DNA of 64,000 nt from Adiantum capillus-veneris (lineage: Eukaryota > Streptophyta > Polypodiopsida > Polypodiales > Pteridaceae), in contig CM043958.1 in assembly GCA_014529385.2 (NCBI GenBank), forward strand, positions 153,039,293 to 153,103,292. The letters run 5' to 3'. Positions 23,903 to 34,870 of this stretch are shown here, piece after piece (the first letter of the stretch is position 1; each line of letters opens with the position of its first letter). The translations under genes were made by a program, and so were the position numbers. The notes below the pieces were generated by a model, which made no database searches, was not told the origin of the DNA, and saw only the letters and a list, made by a program, of their open reading frames with translations.

Positions 23903-24242
23903 GAGTGTTTGTGGACACTTTCCACAACCCCATTGCAGTAGAATTCAGGAGTAGGGTAAGTAGAATCCGAGGTGGATCTCAGAACATTGCTCACTCTAGA
24001 ATAATCAATTGTGAGTTGTTTATGTGAAGTTGCAAAATTTCAGGTCTACAGCTAGAAACAACACCAAAAAACGAGTGTTTGTGGACACTTTCCACAACCC
24101 CATTGCAGTAGAATTTAGGAGTAGGGTAAGTAGAATCCAAGGTGGATCTCAGAACATTGCTCACTCCAGAAGAATCAATTATAAGTTGTTTATGTGAAGT
24201 TGCAAAATTTCAGGTCTACGGCTAGAAACAACACCAAAAGAC
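23903..24242. repeat. 170-bp tandem duplication in the E3 leader (unit 1)
   Basis: Two copies start GAGTGTTTGTGGACAC at 23903 and 24073 and end near ACAACACCAAAA. They differ at a handful of bases. The same pair is at 38445-38784 in unit 2. Confidence 0.93.
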
Positions 24243-24340
24243 TGAATCCGACTGGAGATTATGCTTTAAAAGTTGTATGAACCAGTGGGTAAGCTTAAGG
24301 ACGCATTTGAGGTAAATTTTCTAGAGTCTATAAAAACTCA

Positions 24341-25400
24341 GATTATTTACTTTTTCTTGACATTTAGGCCAAATTAAGTTTTGACTTGACTTAGAGGCTT
24401 AAATTAGATCATAAACAGATTGTCCACTGGAAAAGTTGAAAAAAGTGTTCATTTAGGGCAAAAAATAAATAATCGTGATTATTTACTTTCAGCTCAAAAG
24501 TGACCAAGGTTGATACTAGAGACTCTATGCATGTGTACGAACATCTTTTGTAAAGGCCCATAGAATTTGGATCACCAAACTGACCAAAACCTTGATAAAA
24601 ACTGAAATTTGTATTGATTGTCGAGAACTTGACTGTGAATTGGAAAAATTTTGCTCAAACTTAGTGAAACTTGACTCAGAGGCTTATATTGAAGTGTTAA
24701 ACAAGTGTACATGCTTTGTTTACCAAAAAGATGCAAAAATTTGCCAGAAGTAAATAACCACGATTATTTACTTTTGTCAAATTTCTCAACTTTTTTGACC
24801 AACCCAACATACCACTAGTTTTAGCATGTTATATTAAGACCCACAAATCAAATTTGGTAAGATTTGGATTATTGAAGTGAAAATTGTGGCCAAATTTGTA
24901 AAGTCAGTGCAGACACAAAACTGTTGACCATTTGAACAGGAATTATCAAAACTTGATGAAACTGATCTAGGGAGCTTAAGTTGAGCTGCTTAACCATTCT
25001 ATGTCAATATTGTGGCAAAAAATTTCACAAAAATACCAAAAGTAAATAATCATGATTATTTACATCTGCTACAAAATTGGACATTTTTGCACATTTGAGT
25101 ATACCCCAAGGTCAAGTGTATCAAGTACAAATCAAATTTGGTGAGATTTGGATCACAAAAGTGAGACTTAAGCTATATTCTTGAAAACCGAGTCTGCAGA
25201 CACGAAACAGTTGATAACTTGGACAAATTTTGTTCAAACTCAATGAAACTTGTCCAGAGACCTTAACAAGTTGAATATTTGGTAAAACAAGCCAAAAAGT
25301 GCAACAATTTGAGAAAAGTAAATAATCGTGATTATTTACTTCTGAGACACAGAGACTGAACTTTGGACTTTTGAGCTTGTATAATGTTAGAACAACATAA
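24341..25400. repeat. Array B: 285-bp palindrome repeats in the E3 leader (unit 1)
   Basis: A 22-bp palindrome with arms GTAAATAATC and GATTATTTAC and a 2-bp centre lies at 24465-24486, 24750-24771, 25042-25063 and 25318-25339 (spacings 285, 292, 276). A lone right arm is at 24341-24350. The flanking monomer shares phrases such as AATCAAATTTGGT and AGATTTGGAT about 85-90 bp after each palindrome and a GATGAAACT-type phrase before it. It lies between the primer site and gag, where packaging, dimerisation or transcription signals would be expected. Confidence 0.88.
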
Positions 25401-25903
25401 TACAGGACCACCGGTCAATTTTGGGTTCAATCGGGTCCAAATTAATACAAGTTCACTTAGATTCCAGGTTGCAGATTAGTCCTTTGGCTTTTTGCACAAG
25501 TAGAATCTGAAAGTCTCAATTGTTGACTCACTTAGCTCAATTTAAAGTGATACACATAGACCAGTCACAATATTTAGCAAAAATTGTACAGTCTTTGTGA
25601 AAGAATAGCTAACTTAATTAAAACTGATACAGGAATCAGTTGTTGCAAACAAGGAATTGAAAGCTTGACAGGAGTTGCAATCAAGTGAAGTGGAAGAAGC
25701 TGATAACAAATCAATCCGACAGTAAGTACTCTATCCAAGGCTTCACAAGTCTATATGAACCTTAGATCTGGTTGTATACCAGCAAACCAAGGCATACTTG
25801 GAGAGACCGCTAGTAGAGTATTCACCGAAGAGAGTGTGAATCAAGGCAATCACTTGGACACTATCTTTGAAGAAGTCTTAGACACTTAGAATCAACATCT
25901 GAA

Positions 25904-27880
25904 ATGTCTTCCTATTTGACTCATTCAGGAACCGGAACAACAGTGCGGTATAAGCACATATTCACATTTTATAAGATTAATGGCCATGGATCTTAGGTTT
26001 ACCTGGATCCTAATGAAGAGTATGCCACTCGCATTGATGACCATGACATAGAATTTGAAGAGGAAATCAGGGCAAACAAACAAGGAAAAATGTATATGGA
26101 TAAAAACGGAACTCAATATTTACAAGTTGAAAACCCTAATGTGATAGACAAATAGGGGTTAGAAGTAAATACCATAATTCCAGATATGGCATCAAAAGAA
26201 GGACCACCGACTTTAGAATTCGAGGGATACGATCAAGTTGATTTGAAGCCTTTGAAATGGCTTAGCACAGATAATCCTAGAATCGGAGTCTATTGTTGGG
26301 AGGATAGAAACATCAAAGATCTTCTATGGACTTCTCATGCCAAATCAGGACAGTTAACACCCATGAAGATAATCTATATCTTCAAAATCAAAGACAAGGG
26401 TTCAGCAAATCTACCAATCTACCTATTTAGGGATTGTTATAACAATAAATTTGTTATGATGAGTCATGAGGAGGTGGAACAAACCGAATACCAAGGGTAC
26501 TCCATAAGAGATTGGATATTGGGCCAAGGACCAGAAACTATTCTAAGTGAGGAACTCTGTAGATCTTTTGGAGTAATGTTAAAAACCCGAACCTACCTCA
26601 TCGCAAAGAAAACCGCGTGACACTAAAGCCAGTCCACGGCTACATGAGTCACTATTTCCAACAGATTGGTTTGAAGGACTCGGAACAGGACCAACTGCTA
26701 GGAGACCGGGAGTTGAACCAAATGATTTTAAAAAAATGGGTAAGAAAATACAGTGGATCTGGGGATCCATATGAACACTTAGCAAGCTTTAAGCAAGTGC
26801 TAAGAGCAAAACGCATATTTGATTTCCATACTCAATTTGAGGGATTTGGAATGACATTAGAAGGAAAAGCACTGACATGGTTCCAAAACATTCCCCCGAG
26901 GTCAATCATAGACTTAAATACATTAGCTCAAGGATTTGTAGCTGCATGTTCCAAAACAGGGATCAAACATAATACGGTAGCTCAAATCTATAGCTTCAAA
27001 CAGAAGCAACATGAGTCTCTTAGGGATTGTGCAACTAGAATGAAGCAATACATTGCAAGATGCCCAGAACTAGAAATACCTGTAGAAGAAAGGTTAGTAT
27101 CATTGTTTTTAGAGGGACTACTAAACAAAGAACTTCATGCTATATTGTATAGCAAGAAACATATGACCCTAGAAGAGTATCTGCCAGATGCTATTGACTT
27201 AGCAGACAATTGTGATATTTTCAATGAAGAGGATGTCCCTAAGGATAATCAAAGTGAGAAAACAACATTCACCAAACCAACACAAGTGGGAATGGCTGCT
27301 GCAACACCGCTTACATCCATAGAAGACATGCTCAAAAGGATGAATGAAATGATGAATAACATGCAAAAAGCACCTATAGAGGACCACGACAAGGGATACC
27401 TCAACATGGATAATCAATTAGGTCACAGAAATGGTGTGCAATTGAGGGTAAATGGACCAACCATGAGACCAATGAGTGCTATTACCGACCAAAGTATGAT
27501 GGAAATGTTCAATATGTGCCTATGAGGCCACAAGGACAACCCATGTACAGAAATCAGCTAATATGGCCCCAACTCAAAGAGATCATCACCAATGGGTATG
27601 GAAAGACCTCAACCCGTGTTGGATCAACAACCTCCATATCCTGGATATAATGTAGTGTCTGTAAAGTACATGCATTCTGAGGGAATCATAGATGAACAAG
27701 CACTTGTGCCTATTACACCCTATGTTGAGCCTAGTCCATCTACAATAATGGTCAAAGGAGAGTAGTATAATTCACATCCACCACCAATGGAAGAAACTAC
27801 AACTTATACTACACCAGAGCTTACATCAATGTACTATATAGCTAATCAAGGTGTTAGACCTCCGATGGTAAGATCCATGA
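25904..27880 (+). pseudogene. E3 gag (unit 1)
   Basis: An ATG at 25904 opens a frame with TAG stops near 25999 and 26153. It stays open at 26186-26620 (MASKEGPPTLEFEGY; function of this N-terminal part unknown), then shifts to the frame of 26617-27525. That part is a typical Ty3/gypsy capsid (GDPYEHLASFKQV, EGKALTWFQNIP, FVAACSKTG, LEGLLNKELH). After another frame change a zinc-knuckle relic reads CAIEGKWTNHETNEC, in which the second Cys is Glu. Coding quality fades by about 27880, where the inner element starts. Gag would form the virus-like particle and bind RNA. The breaks are shared with unit 2, so they predate the duplication. Confidence 0.8.
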
Positions 27881-27899
27881 TAAAGCCAAGGACTTGAAA

Positions 27900-30034
27900 C
27901 TCTCATAACTGTAGTTTTGCACATGAAGATGCTAATGATGATGCTCCCATGTTTGTGAATTATCTCGTCACTAGGTTGCAGCAAGCTATGGGCAACCCTG
28001 CTTTGCAAGCTGAAGTTACTCAACAACTTCGTGCTTATGGAATTTCCCTTCCTCTCCAAGAGGAGAGAGAGAGAGCTTAGGAGGCCTCTTGAAGAGACTC
28101 CCAAAATAAGACTCTCTCCCATTCGAGAGGAGGAATCCAAAGAGCAAGAAAGCAATGAAAGTTTAAGTTCCTCTGAAGATGTGGCTCCCCGAAGACGGCG
28201 GTCTTGACGATCGCCCACTCCTCCTAAGAGGAAAATATCAACACATAGTCCTTCTCCTCATCACTCTGAAAGGCAAGAGAGGAAACAACGGAAGAAAAGG
28301 GCTAGGAAGAGGTCACCCTCTGTTATAGAATTGATATTTTATTATTTATTGCAGCTGATAGGTGGCAAAAGCATTAGCAGATAATGGATTATGCCGAAGG
28401 ATGTTACATTTTATGTATATTCAAGTGCTCTTGGCCAAAGCTCATAAAGAGCACTTGAATATACATAAAATGTAACATCCTTCTGCATAATCCATTATCT
28501 GATGATGCTTTTGCCACCTGTCAGCTGCAATAAATAATAAAATATCAATTCTATAACACCCTCTTCTCCTTCTTCTTCACCTTCCTCCTCTTCCGACGAA
28601 AGTTATGGCTATTCTCCTAGAGAATACAAGAGGGGAGGACATCGCAAATCATTTCTTGCATGGCGAAGGTCACAAAAGCTAAAGAAGTTCAAGGAGGGAG
28701 GAAAGAGTATCTCTTTTCTCACCTATGATGGCACCTTTGGTGCTACCGACAAAGTGTTGGCCTTCATCCAGCAATTTGATGTGGCCTTTGGAGATGAGGG
28801 CTTCACAGAGTCCTCCAATCTACACCATGTAGCTATGCACTTCCAAAAATCAGCTCGTCAATGGTGGGCTAGCTTTTGTGGCAATGGTGAAGCCCCAAAG
28901 ACATGGAAAACTCTACGAGTTTCCATCATGAAGCAATTCCTTGCAAGCGATGCAAAAGGCAAAGTGCTTATTGAATGGTGCAGCTTGAAGCTTCTCTCTC
29001 ATGAGTCTATCCACAAGTACGTAGACAAGTTTTGGGATTTACATCTCAAGGCTACAGTCTTTCAAAAGATAGACTTTGCCGAGCAAAGGCAGCAATTCTA
29101 TGCGGGATTACCTGAAGAGATGGCCGAATACATCAACTCTCAACGGCCTGGTACTATTAGCGAAGTAATCCATCACACCACGGTTGCTTCACGCATCAAT
29201 TTCCATCAAGGGGATAGACGTAATGTCAAGCCCATGGAAAACAAAGACAAAAATGATGCAAAGGGGAAAACCAATGTTCAAAATACTTCCCAAGTCACTT
29301 CCAACAACAACAACAATCGGTCCAAGGAGAAGGGAGTTTACAAAGGTAAAAACAAACTCTCTCTTGAAGAGCTTAAAGCTTTTCGCAAGGACCATAAGTG
29401 TTTCAAGTGTGGGGAGCAAGGACATGGCTATCGTTCTTGCCCCAAGAAGAATACTCGCAATGAGACTCCTAGGGCTTCCACCATCGAAGCTCCAAAAGAG
29501 GATTCTCATTGCAAAGGATCATCACTTTTCTATGCTTGGGGAAAGATAAGAGAGCATGATGCCTTCATCTTGTTTGACCCTGGCTCTACTCTGAACTTCA
29601 TATCAATGGAGTTGGCCACCAAGTTGGGTATTCAAGCTTTTGAGATGGGAGATATCGTAATGGCTGACGCAGCTTTCAAGGGACAGCAAGCCTCTGTTAC
29701 TCCCTTGATTGGGAAGTTGAGGCTTTATGTCCAAAGCTATGTCGACAAAGAAGACTTCTTCATTTCTCCTCTCCAGCATGAGGATGCTATCCTAGGGGCA
29801 CCATGGTTTGATCGCATGGCTGCCAACATGAAGTTCCCTGAAAGGAGAATCTACTTCACCTACAGGGGAAAGAACATGTATATAGATGCTAGTGAGCGTG
29901 GTCGCACTATTCCACTTGTAAATCCTCTTGCTTTTGATAAGTCAATGAAGAGCTCAGTTTTTGCGTACATGATTTTTGTCAAAGAGTCTCTAAAAGATAC
30001 TAATGTTTCATCAAATGTAAATGGTAGGAATTAA
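27900..30034 (+). pseudogene. Inner element gag-protease (unit 1), split by a MITE
   Basis: The N-terminal part before the MITE (27900-28321) is Arg/Ser-rich and carries stops, one of them a TGA in a CGA context near 28206. After the MITE the frame is open from 28565 to 30034. Capsid motifs include LAFIQQFDVAF, ARQWWASF and FYAGLPEEM. A perfect CCHC zinc knuckle, CFKCGEQGHGYRSC, is at about 29400. A retropepsin follows with LFDPGSTLNFIS near 29570, where the catalytic D-S/T-G reads DPG, and LGAPWFDRM near 29795. The change to Pro should inactivate the protease and is in both units. Relative to unit 2 it differs at K/E near 29028 and 29372 and R/C near 29898. Confidence 0.85.
28322..28557. mobile_element. 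236-bp foldback MITE (unit 1)
   Basis: A near-perfect inverted repeat with arms of about 111 bp and a loop of about 14 bp. The ends are GTTATAGAATTGAT and ATCAATTCTATAAC. It is flanked by the direct repeat ACCCTCT (28315-28321 and 28558-28564). With an 8-bp duplication CACCCTCT, the ends would read G and A. Insert plus duplication is 243 bp, a multiple of three, so the gag frame is in register on both sides, but the MITE itself adds stops (first TAA about 60 bp in). Unit 1 has one arm mismatch (GCCGAAGG against GCAGAAGG in unit 2). No transposase is present; superfamily undetermined. Confidence 0.92.
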
Positions 30035-30046
30035 GAACAGTTAGAC

Positions 30047-32876
30047 TTGTCTAATTTTCTAAAAGGATTCCAAGATGTTTTCATCGATGATATCCCCATG
30101 GACTTACCTCCAAGACGAGGGGATGATGACCATCGCATTGAGCTCCTTCCAGGAAGCTCACCGCCTAACAAACCTCCTTATCGAGTCTCACAAGCTCAAC
30201 AAGAGGAGATCATGAGGCAAGTACAAGAATTGGTAGACAAAGGGATGGTGAGGCCTAGTTCCTCTCCCTTTTTTTCTCCAATCCTTTTAGTGCAAAAGAA
30301 AGATGGTACATACCGTATGTGTGTGGACTATCGAGCACTAAACCATATCACTATCAAAAACAGATTTCCCGTGCCTCGGGTAGAAGATCTGTTTGATAAG
30401 CTACAAGGCTCTACCTACTTCAGTAGGTTTGACCTTAAGAGTGGTTATCATCAAATAAGGATAGTAGATGAAGATATCTTAAAGACCGCATTTCGCACAA
30501 CGTTTGGTCTTTATGAATATTTAGTCATGCCTTTTGGCTTGACTGATGCACCAGCCACGTTTAATCGTCTGATGGAGAAATTTTTTAGACCATACCGCAA
30601 ATTCACTGGAGTGTTCTTTGATGATATCATCATCTACTCCAAGTCTTTGGAGGAACATAAGCAACATCTCTAAGTGATTTTTCAAGCATTGAGGGAGAAC
30701 AAGCTTTTTTCAACCAAAAGAAAAGCGAATTCTTCCTTAAAGAGATTCAATACCTAGGTCATATTATCTCTCACGATGGTATCCGTATGGATCCATCAAA
30801 GTTAGAGGTAATAAAATCATGGCCTACTAACCCAAGAAATCTACATGAGATAAGAAGCTTTATTGGTATGTGCGCATACTATAGATGCTTCATATCAAAA
30901 TTCTCTCAAGTAGCAGGACCACTACATGACTTAACTAAGAAGAACGTTAAGTATGTATGGACTGCTAAGGAGAAAAATGATTTTGATAAGCTCAAAGAGA
31001 ATCTTACTTCCCAATCGGTCCACGTACTTCCAGATCTCTCAAATCCATTTGAGGTCCAATGTGATGCTTGTGGTGATTACCTTGGAGCAGTTTTGCTTCA
31101 AGAAGGGCATGCCATAGCATATGAGAGCCGAAGGCTCAATACTGATGAACGAGTCTTGGGCATTTATGAGAAAGAGCTTTTAGTTGTTTTACATGCCCTA
31201 GCCACATGGAAGCACTACCTATTGGGGACTCCATTTATCCTACGAACCGATCACCAAAGTCTCAAGTATTTCAAGACACAAACCAGGCTTTCTGACAAAC
31301 AAATGAGGTGGGAAATATTTCTTTTGCAATTTAATTTCCATATTGCTCACATAGCTGGTAAGCACAATCAAGTGGCCGATGCACTTTCATGATGACCAAA
31401 AGTTAATGCGGTGTCTATAGCTACTCACAATGACTATCCTCTATGATAGATGAGTATGCTACTGACCCTGACTTTAGAGACATAATGTCAGCCCTTGCTT
31501 TGGGGAAGAAAGAGGAACCATTCACCTTTCAGGATAATTATCTTCTCCACGGCCATAGGCTATGTGTTACCCATTCCCTTCGTGAGAAAGTTATGTATGA
31601 ATCCCATGCTCCTCCATATGCGGGGCATAGAGGTATTCAACCTACTCTCCGAGGAGTAGAGACGTACTTCTATTGGCCTACCATGAAAGTGGACATACAA
31701 GAGTATGTTTCAAAATGTGTAGAATGCCAAAAGACCAAGTATGATAGAGGGAAGCAACCTGGATTACTCCAGCCATTGCCTATCCCAAATTCACCATGGG
31801 AGAGTATATCCATGGATTTCATCTTTGGATTACCCAAGTCTATCCATGGGAATACAGGAATATGAAAAAATAGTCGACATGTTTAGCAAGCAAGCACATT
31901 TTATTCCTGTCCAAAAGACTATTAAGGCACATCAAATGGCAACTCTCTTCATATCTCAGATTTTCAAGCACCATGGATTACGGACATCATCGTGTCAGAT
32001 AGAGATCCTAAAATAACCAGTAATTTTTGGAAAGGTCTCTTTGAAAATCTAGGAACAAGATTGAATTTGTCTTTGGCCTATCACCCACAAACGGATGGCC
32101 AAAGTGAGATAGCCAATCTTATGATACTCGATCTACTCAAGACTTATGTTACCGAAGTAGAACAACGCTCACAATGGGAAAAGTACTTACCTCTTGTAGA
32201 GTATGCCTACAATAATACTGTACATAGTTCTACGGGAAAAGCACCTTTTGAGATCATTGAGGGAAGACCTAAAAGTCCCTTGCTACTCAAAGTACATGGG
32301 AAGATCTTCACCACCGATGAGTATAGCCATGACCTACAAGAATCTTTTCAAAAGATTAAGGAGGCTATATCCATCTCTCAACAAAGGCAAAAAGCTGCTG
32401 CTGATAAGCACAGAAGAGCCTTAATGTTCAAAGAAAACGATTGGGTCTTACTCAAGTTTCCTAAGGCTCGATTAAGGCAAACGACGTGAAAAAATCCTAT
32501 GGGCCATCAAAAGTATTATGCTAAACTAGCAAAAAGATACTATGGTCCTTTCCAAATCTTGAAGCCCATCAATGAGACGGCTTATCAACTCAAGTTTCCC
32601 AACCATTGGCTCATACACAGTGCCTTTCATGTAAGCCTACTTAAGCCCTACAAAGGAGAGCCACCAATTGAACCAATTATTGAAGACCCTCCCAAAGTTG
32701 AAGACCAAGAAGAGGTGCTACAACCCGAAGCTATCCTTCGGCATGAAGAGAAGGTACTACAATATGGTAAGAGTATCTTATTAAGTTCAAAAATTATCCT
32801 TTTGAAGATGCTAGATGGATGCAAGGAATATAGCTTAAGGATAGTATGAACCTTGTCAATGCTTACAATGGTACAT
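30047..32876 (+). pseudogene. Inner element pol: RT, RNase H, integrase, chromodomain-like end (unit 1)
   Basis: RT at 30047-30673 ([30 protein letters not shown], and the catalytic box [10 protein letters not shown]). A stop and a frameshift follow near 30673-30710. RNase H at 30787-31392 holds CDACG, EKELL and TDHQS and ends at HNQVADALS. Integrase at 31443-32489 has the HHCC module (HRGIQPTL, YWPTMK, CVECQK) and core residues in MDFIFGLP, SDRDPKIT and DGQSE, with breaks near 31862 and 31990. The end (32499-32876) has GPFQILKPI and HSAFHVSLLKPY, and after a 1-bp shift EYLIKFKNYPFEDARWM, which resembles a chromodomain. Chromoviruses use that module for chromatin targeting. Catalytic residues are kept but frame breaks make it non-autonomous. 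Confidence 0.88.
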
Positions 32877-33207
32877 TAGAGTAAGCAAATGTACAAATTT
32901 CTTTTAAATGACTCATGTTTTTGTCTTATAAGACTAGTCCTCTTTTTAATCGTGCACAAATTTAACTAGTATGCATGCTTAGAATCATGATTGTGATGAC
33001 GACGTCTCTCAAACACCAAGTAGAATTTGTCACTCTACTTTGGCAGAATGAAATGGACTAAAGAGCAGACATGCTTGCGGCAGCTATGTCTCCCAAGCAC
33101 CAAATGGATTAGTCATCCATCTTGGAAAGATGTCATAGGGTAAAAAGGGATCCTCTACCCGCTAAGTAAAATTGACTAATGACTAAAGGGCTTTATCTCT
33201 TCTACCT

Positions 33208-33245
33208 CATAGTCGAGGACGACTATGATTTCAAGAGAGAGGTAA
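33208..33245 (+). other. Inner element hairpin and polypurine tract (unit 1)
   Basis: TCATAGTCG-AGGA-CGACTATGA (33208-33229) is a 9-bp-arm hairpin. It is followed by the purine tract CAAGAGAGAGGTAA (33232-33245) and the LTR TG at 33246. A TCGAGGACGA core just before the PPT is commonly seen in Del/Tekay-type plant Ty3/gypsy elements (recalled, not checked). In unit 2 the hairpin is at 47749-47770. Confidence 0.7.
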
Positions 33246-34870
33246 TGTCATAAAATCTAATATCTAATATCTAATATCTAACCAACCCAAATGATTTTCT
33301 CATATTAAATTGATCACTTAATGTGGGAGAATAAACGGGAACAAGTGTTAAGATATAGACATGTGCTTATAGATCTATCTCAACACGGGGCCAATGGTAA
33401 AGAGGCCCAAATGAGAGATGGTCTATCAAAGAGCAAGTCTAACAAATTGAGCATAAGACCTTAGGGTTAGCTTCATTAAAGACCTCCAATAATGTGTGTA
33501 AAAGTCCTTTGACCTTAGGTAAGCTAGGACCAAACTTGAGGCGCGAGAACCCGACCCAGCTCGAGGTGCTTGTCCTGCTTGTCATGCTTGATGACTAAGG
33601 TGCTTGAGGTGCTTGATGATTGAGGTGCTTGAAGTGATTAATGATTGAGATGCTTGAGGTGCTTGACATGCTTGAGAAGCTAGGGATGCACTTGAGGTGA
33701 GAACCCAGCCCAAGCTTAAAGTGCTTTAGAGCCAAGCTTGTGGTGGGAACTGGGCCTATGCATGAGGGGCTTGAGGTGTCAAAAAGTCAAATATTCAATC
33801 CCTAAAAGGAGGGGGCAAGGCCTACATGATGGGGGATAAGAGAGAACACCCACACACTCACACAAGGTATGCATGGTACAAAGAAAGCAAAAGGGACACT
33901 TGTCAAGTTCCTCCTCATGTTGCCCTCATGGTGTGCCTGAAGCCTATTGGTTGGCCACCCAAGGGGTCCAATGATAATTTAAGAGATTTAATTAATTGAT
34001 TTAGCATTTATCTAGCCCTCCCTCTTAAAGGGGAAAGGGGGACACTTGTCTCAAGGCTACCCTTGCTGCTTGTAATGCCTCCTGCTTATGATTGGCTAGG
34101 CCTGGAGGGGTCCAATGAGCTTCAAGCATGAGCTACAAGGGGGGGTCGACCCAAGCAAGCTAGGGGGTTGCTTAGGGGGTATACTCACCCACACACACTC
34201 ACAATACTCTCATTGTGTGCTATGCAAAGTGCAAGAGCTCCCTCTCCTTCTCCAAGCAAGTAGAGGTTGAGAGCCTACACCAACACTCTCGGCTATGGAG
34301 TGCAAATCCAACCAAGAGCCATGCTTCAATGCTTAAGCTTGCCATCTCATTATTCTTCATTACTATGCTATTATGTATGCTAGCAACAAGAGTTATGATA
34401 AGTGAGGAACTAATTCTTTCTCCTACAAAATGTTTCTTCTTCCTCTTCCCTACCCTCATTCCTTGCTAGCTCTCTCCACCTTCGAAGGTGTTTGAGGTCT
34501 TGGGATAGTTAAATCTTTCTTCAAGTTTATGTTATGTTTGTGATGCATGAAGCTTTTCATCTTCATTGCATCACCTAGATCACAAGGAACACAAAGATTG
34601 CATTGTAACAAGTCTCTCTTAATGGGAGAAATCACAATACAAATGCCTATTGGAGGGGGGACCGGCTCCACATAAATCTTGTCCTCAATTGTTGTCATGT
34701 TCTCTAAATTCTCTCTCTTGCAAAAGTATTGTTCATGCCAAGTTAACTAATTGCTATGATTATGTTGCTATCTTCAATTATGTTCACCCGCTATGCTCAC
34801 AAAGTCATTTCTCAAAAGTACTCTCATTAATTTTCGCTACTCTCAAATTAAATAGGCCAATTCCATTACA
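33246..34870 (+). mobile_element. Inner element 3' LTR (unit 1), 1625 bp
   Basis: Starts TGTCATAAAATC and ends CCATTACA. It contains a minisatellite of GAGGTGCTTGATGATT-type units near 33575-33670. E3 sequence resumes at 34871 (AAAAGCAAG). Confidence 0.92.

Larger units (their letters stand above)
27890..34870 (+). mobile_element. Inner chromovirus-like Ty3/gypsy element lacking its 5' LTR (unit 1)
   Basis: The element contains gag-protease (to 30034), pol (30047-32876), a hairpin and PPT (33208-33245) and a 3' LTR (33246-34870). No 5' LTR or primer site lies between E3 gag and inner gag, and no target duplication can be tested. The left junction is only approximate (about 27880-27950). It sits within E3 between gag and RT. 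The same LTR occurs as a solo copy at 10065. Confidence 0.85.

Noticed and set aside
27826-28218. Minus-strand frame opposite inner gag (also 42368-42760)
   Set aside because: Shadow of the Arg/Ser-rich gag segment on the plus strand.
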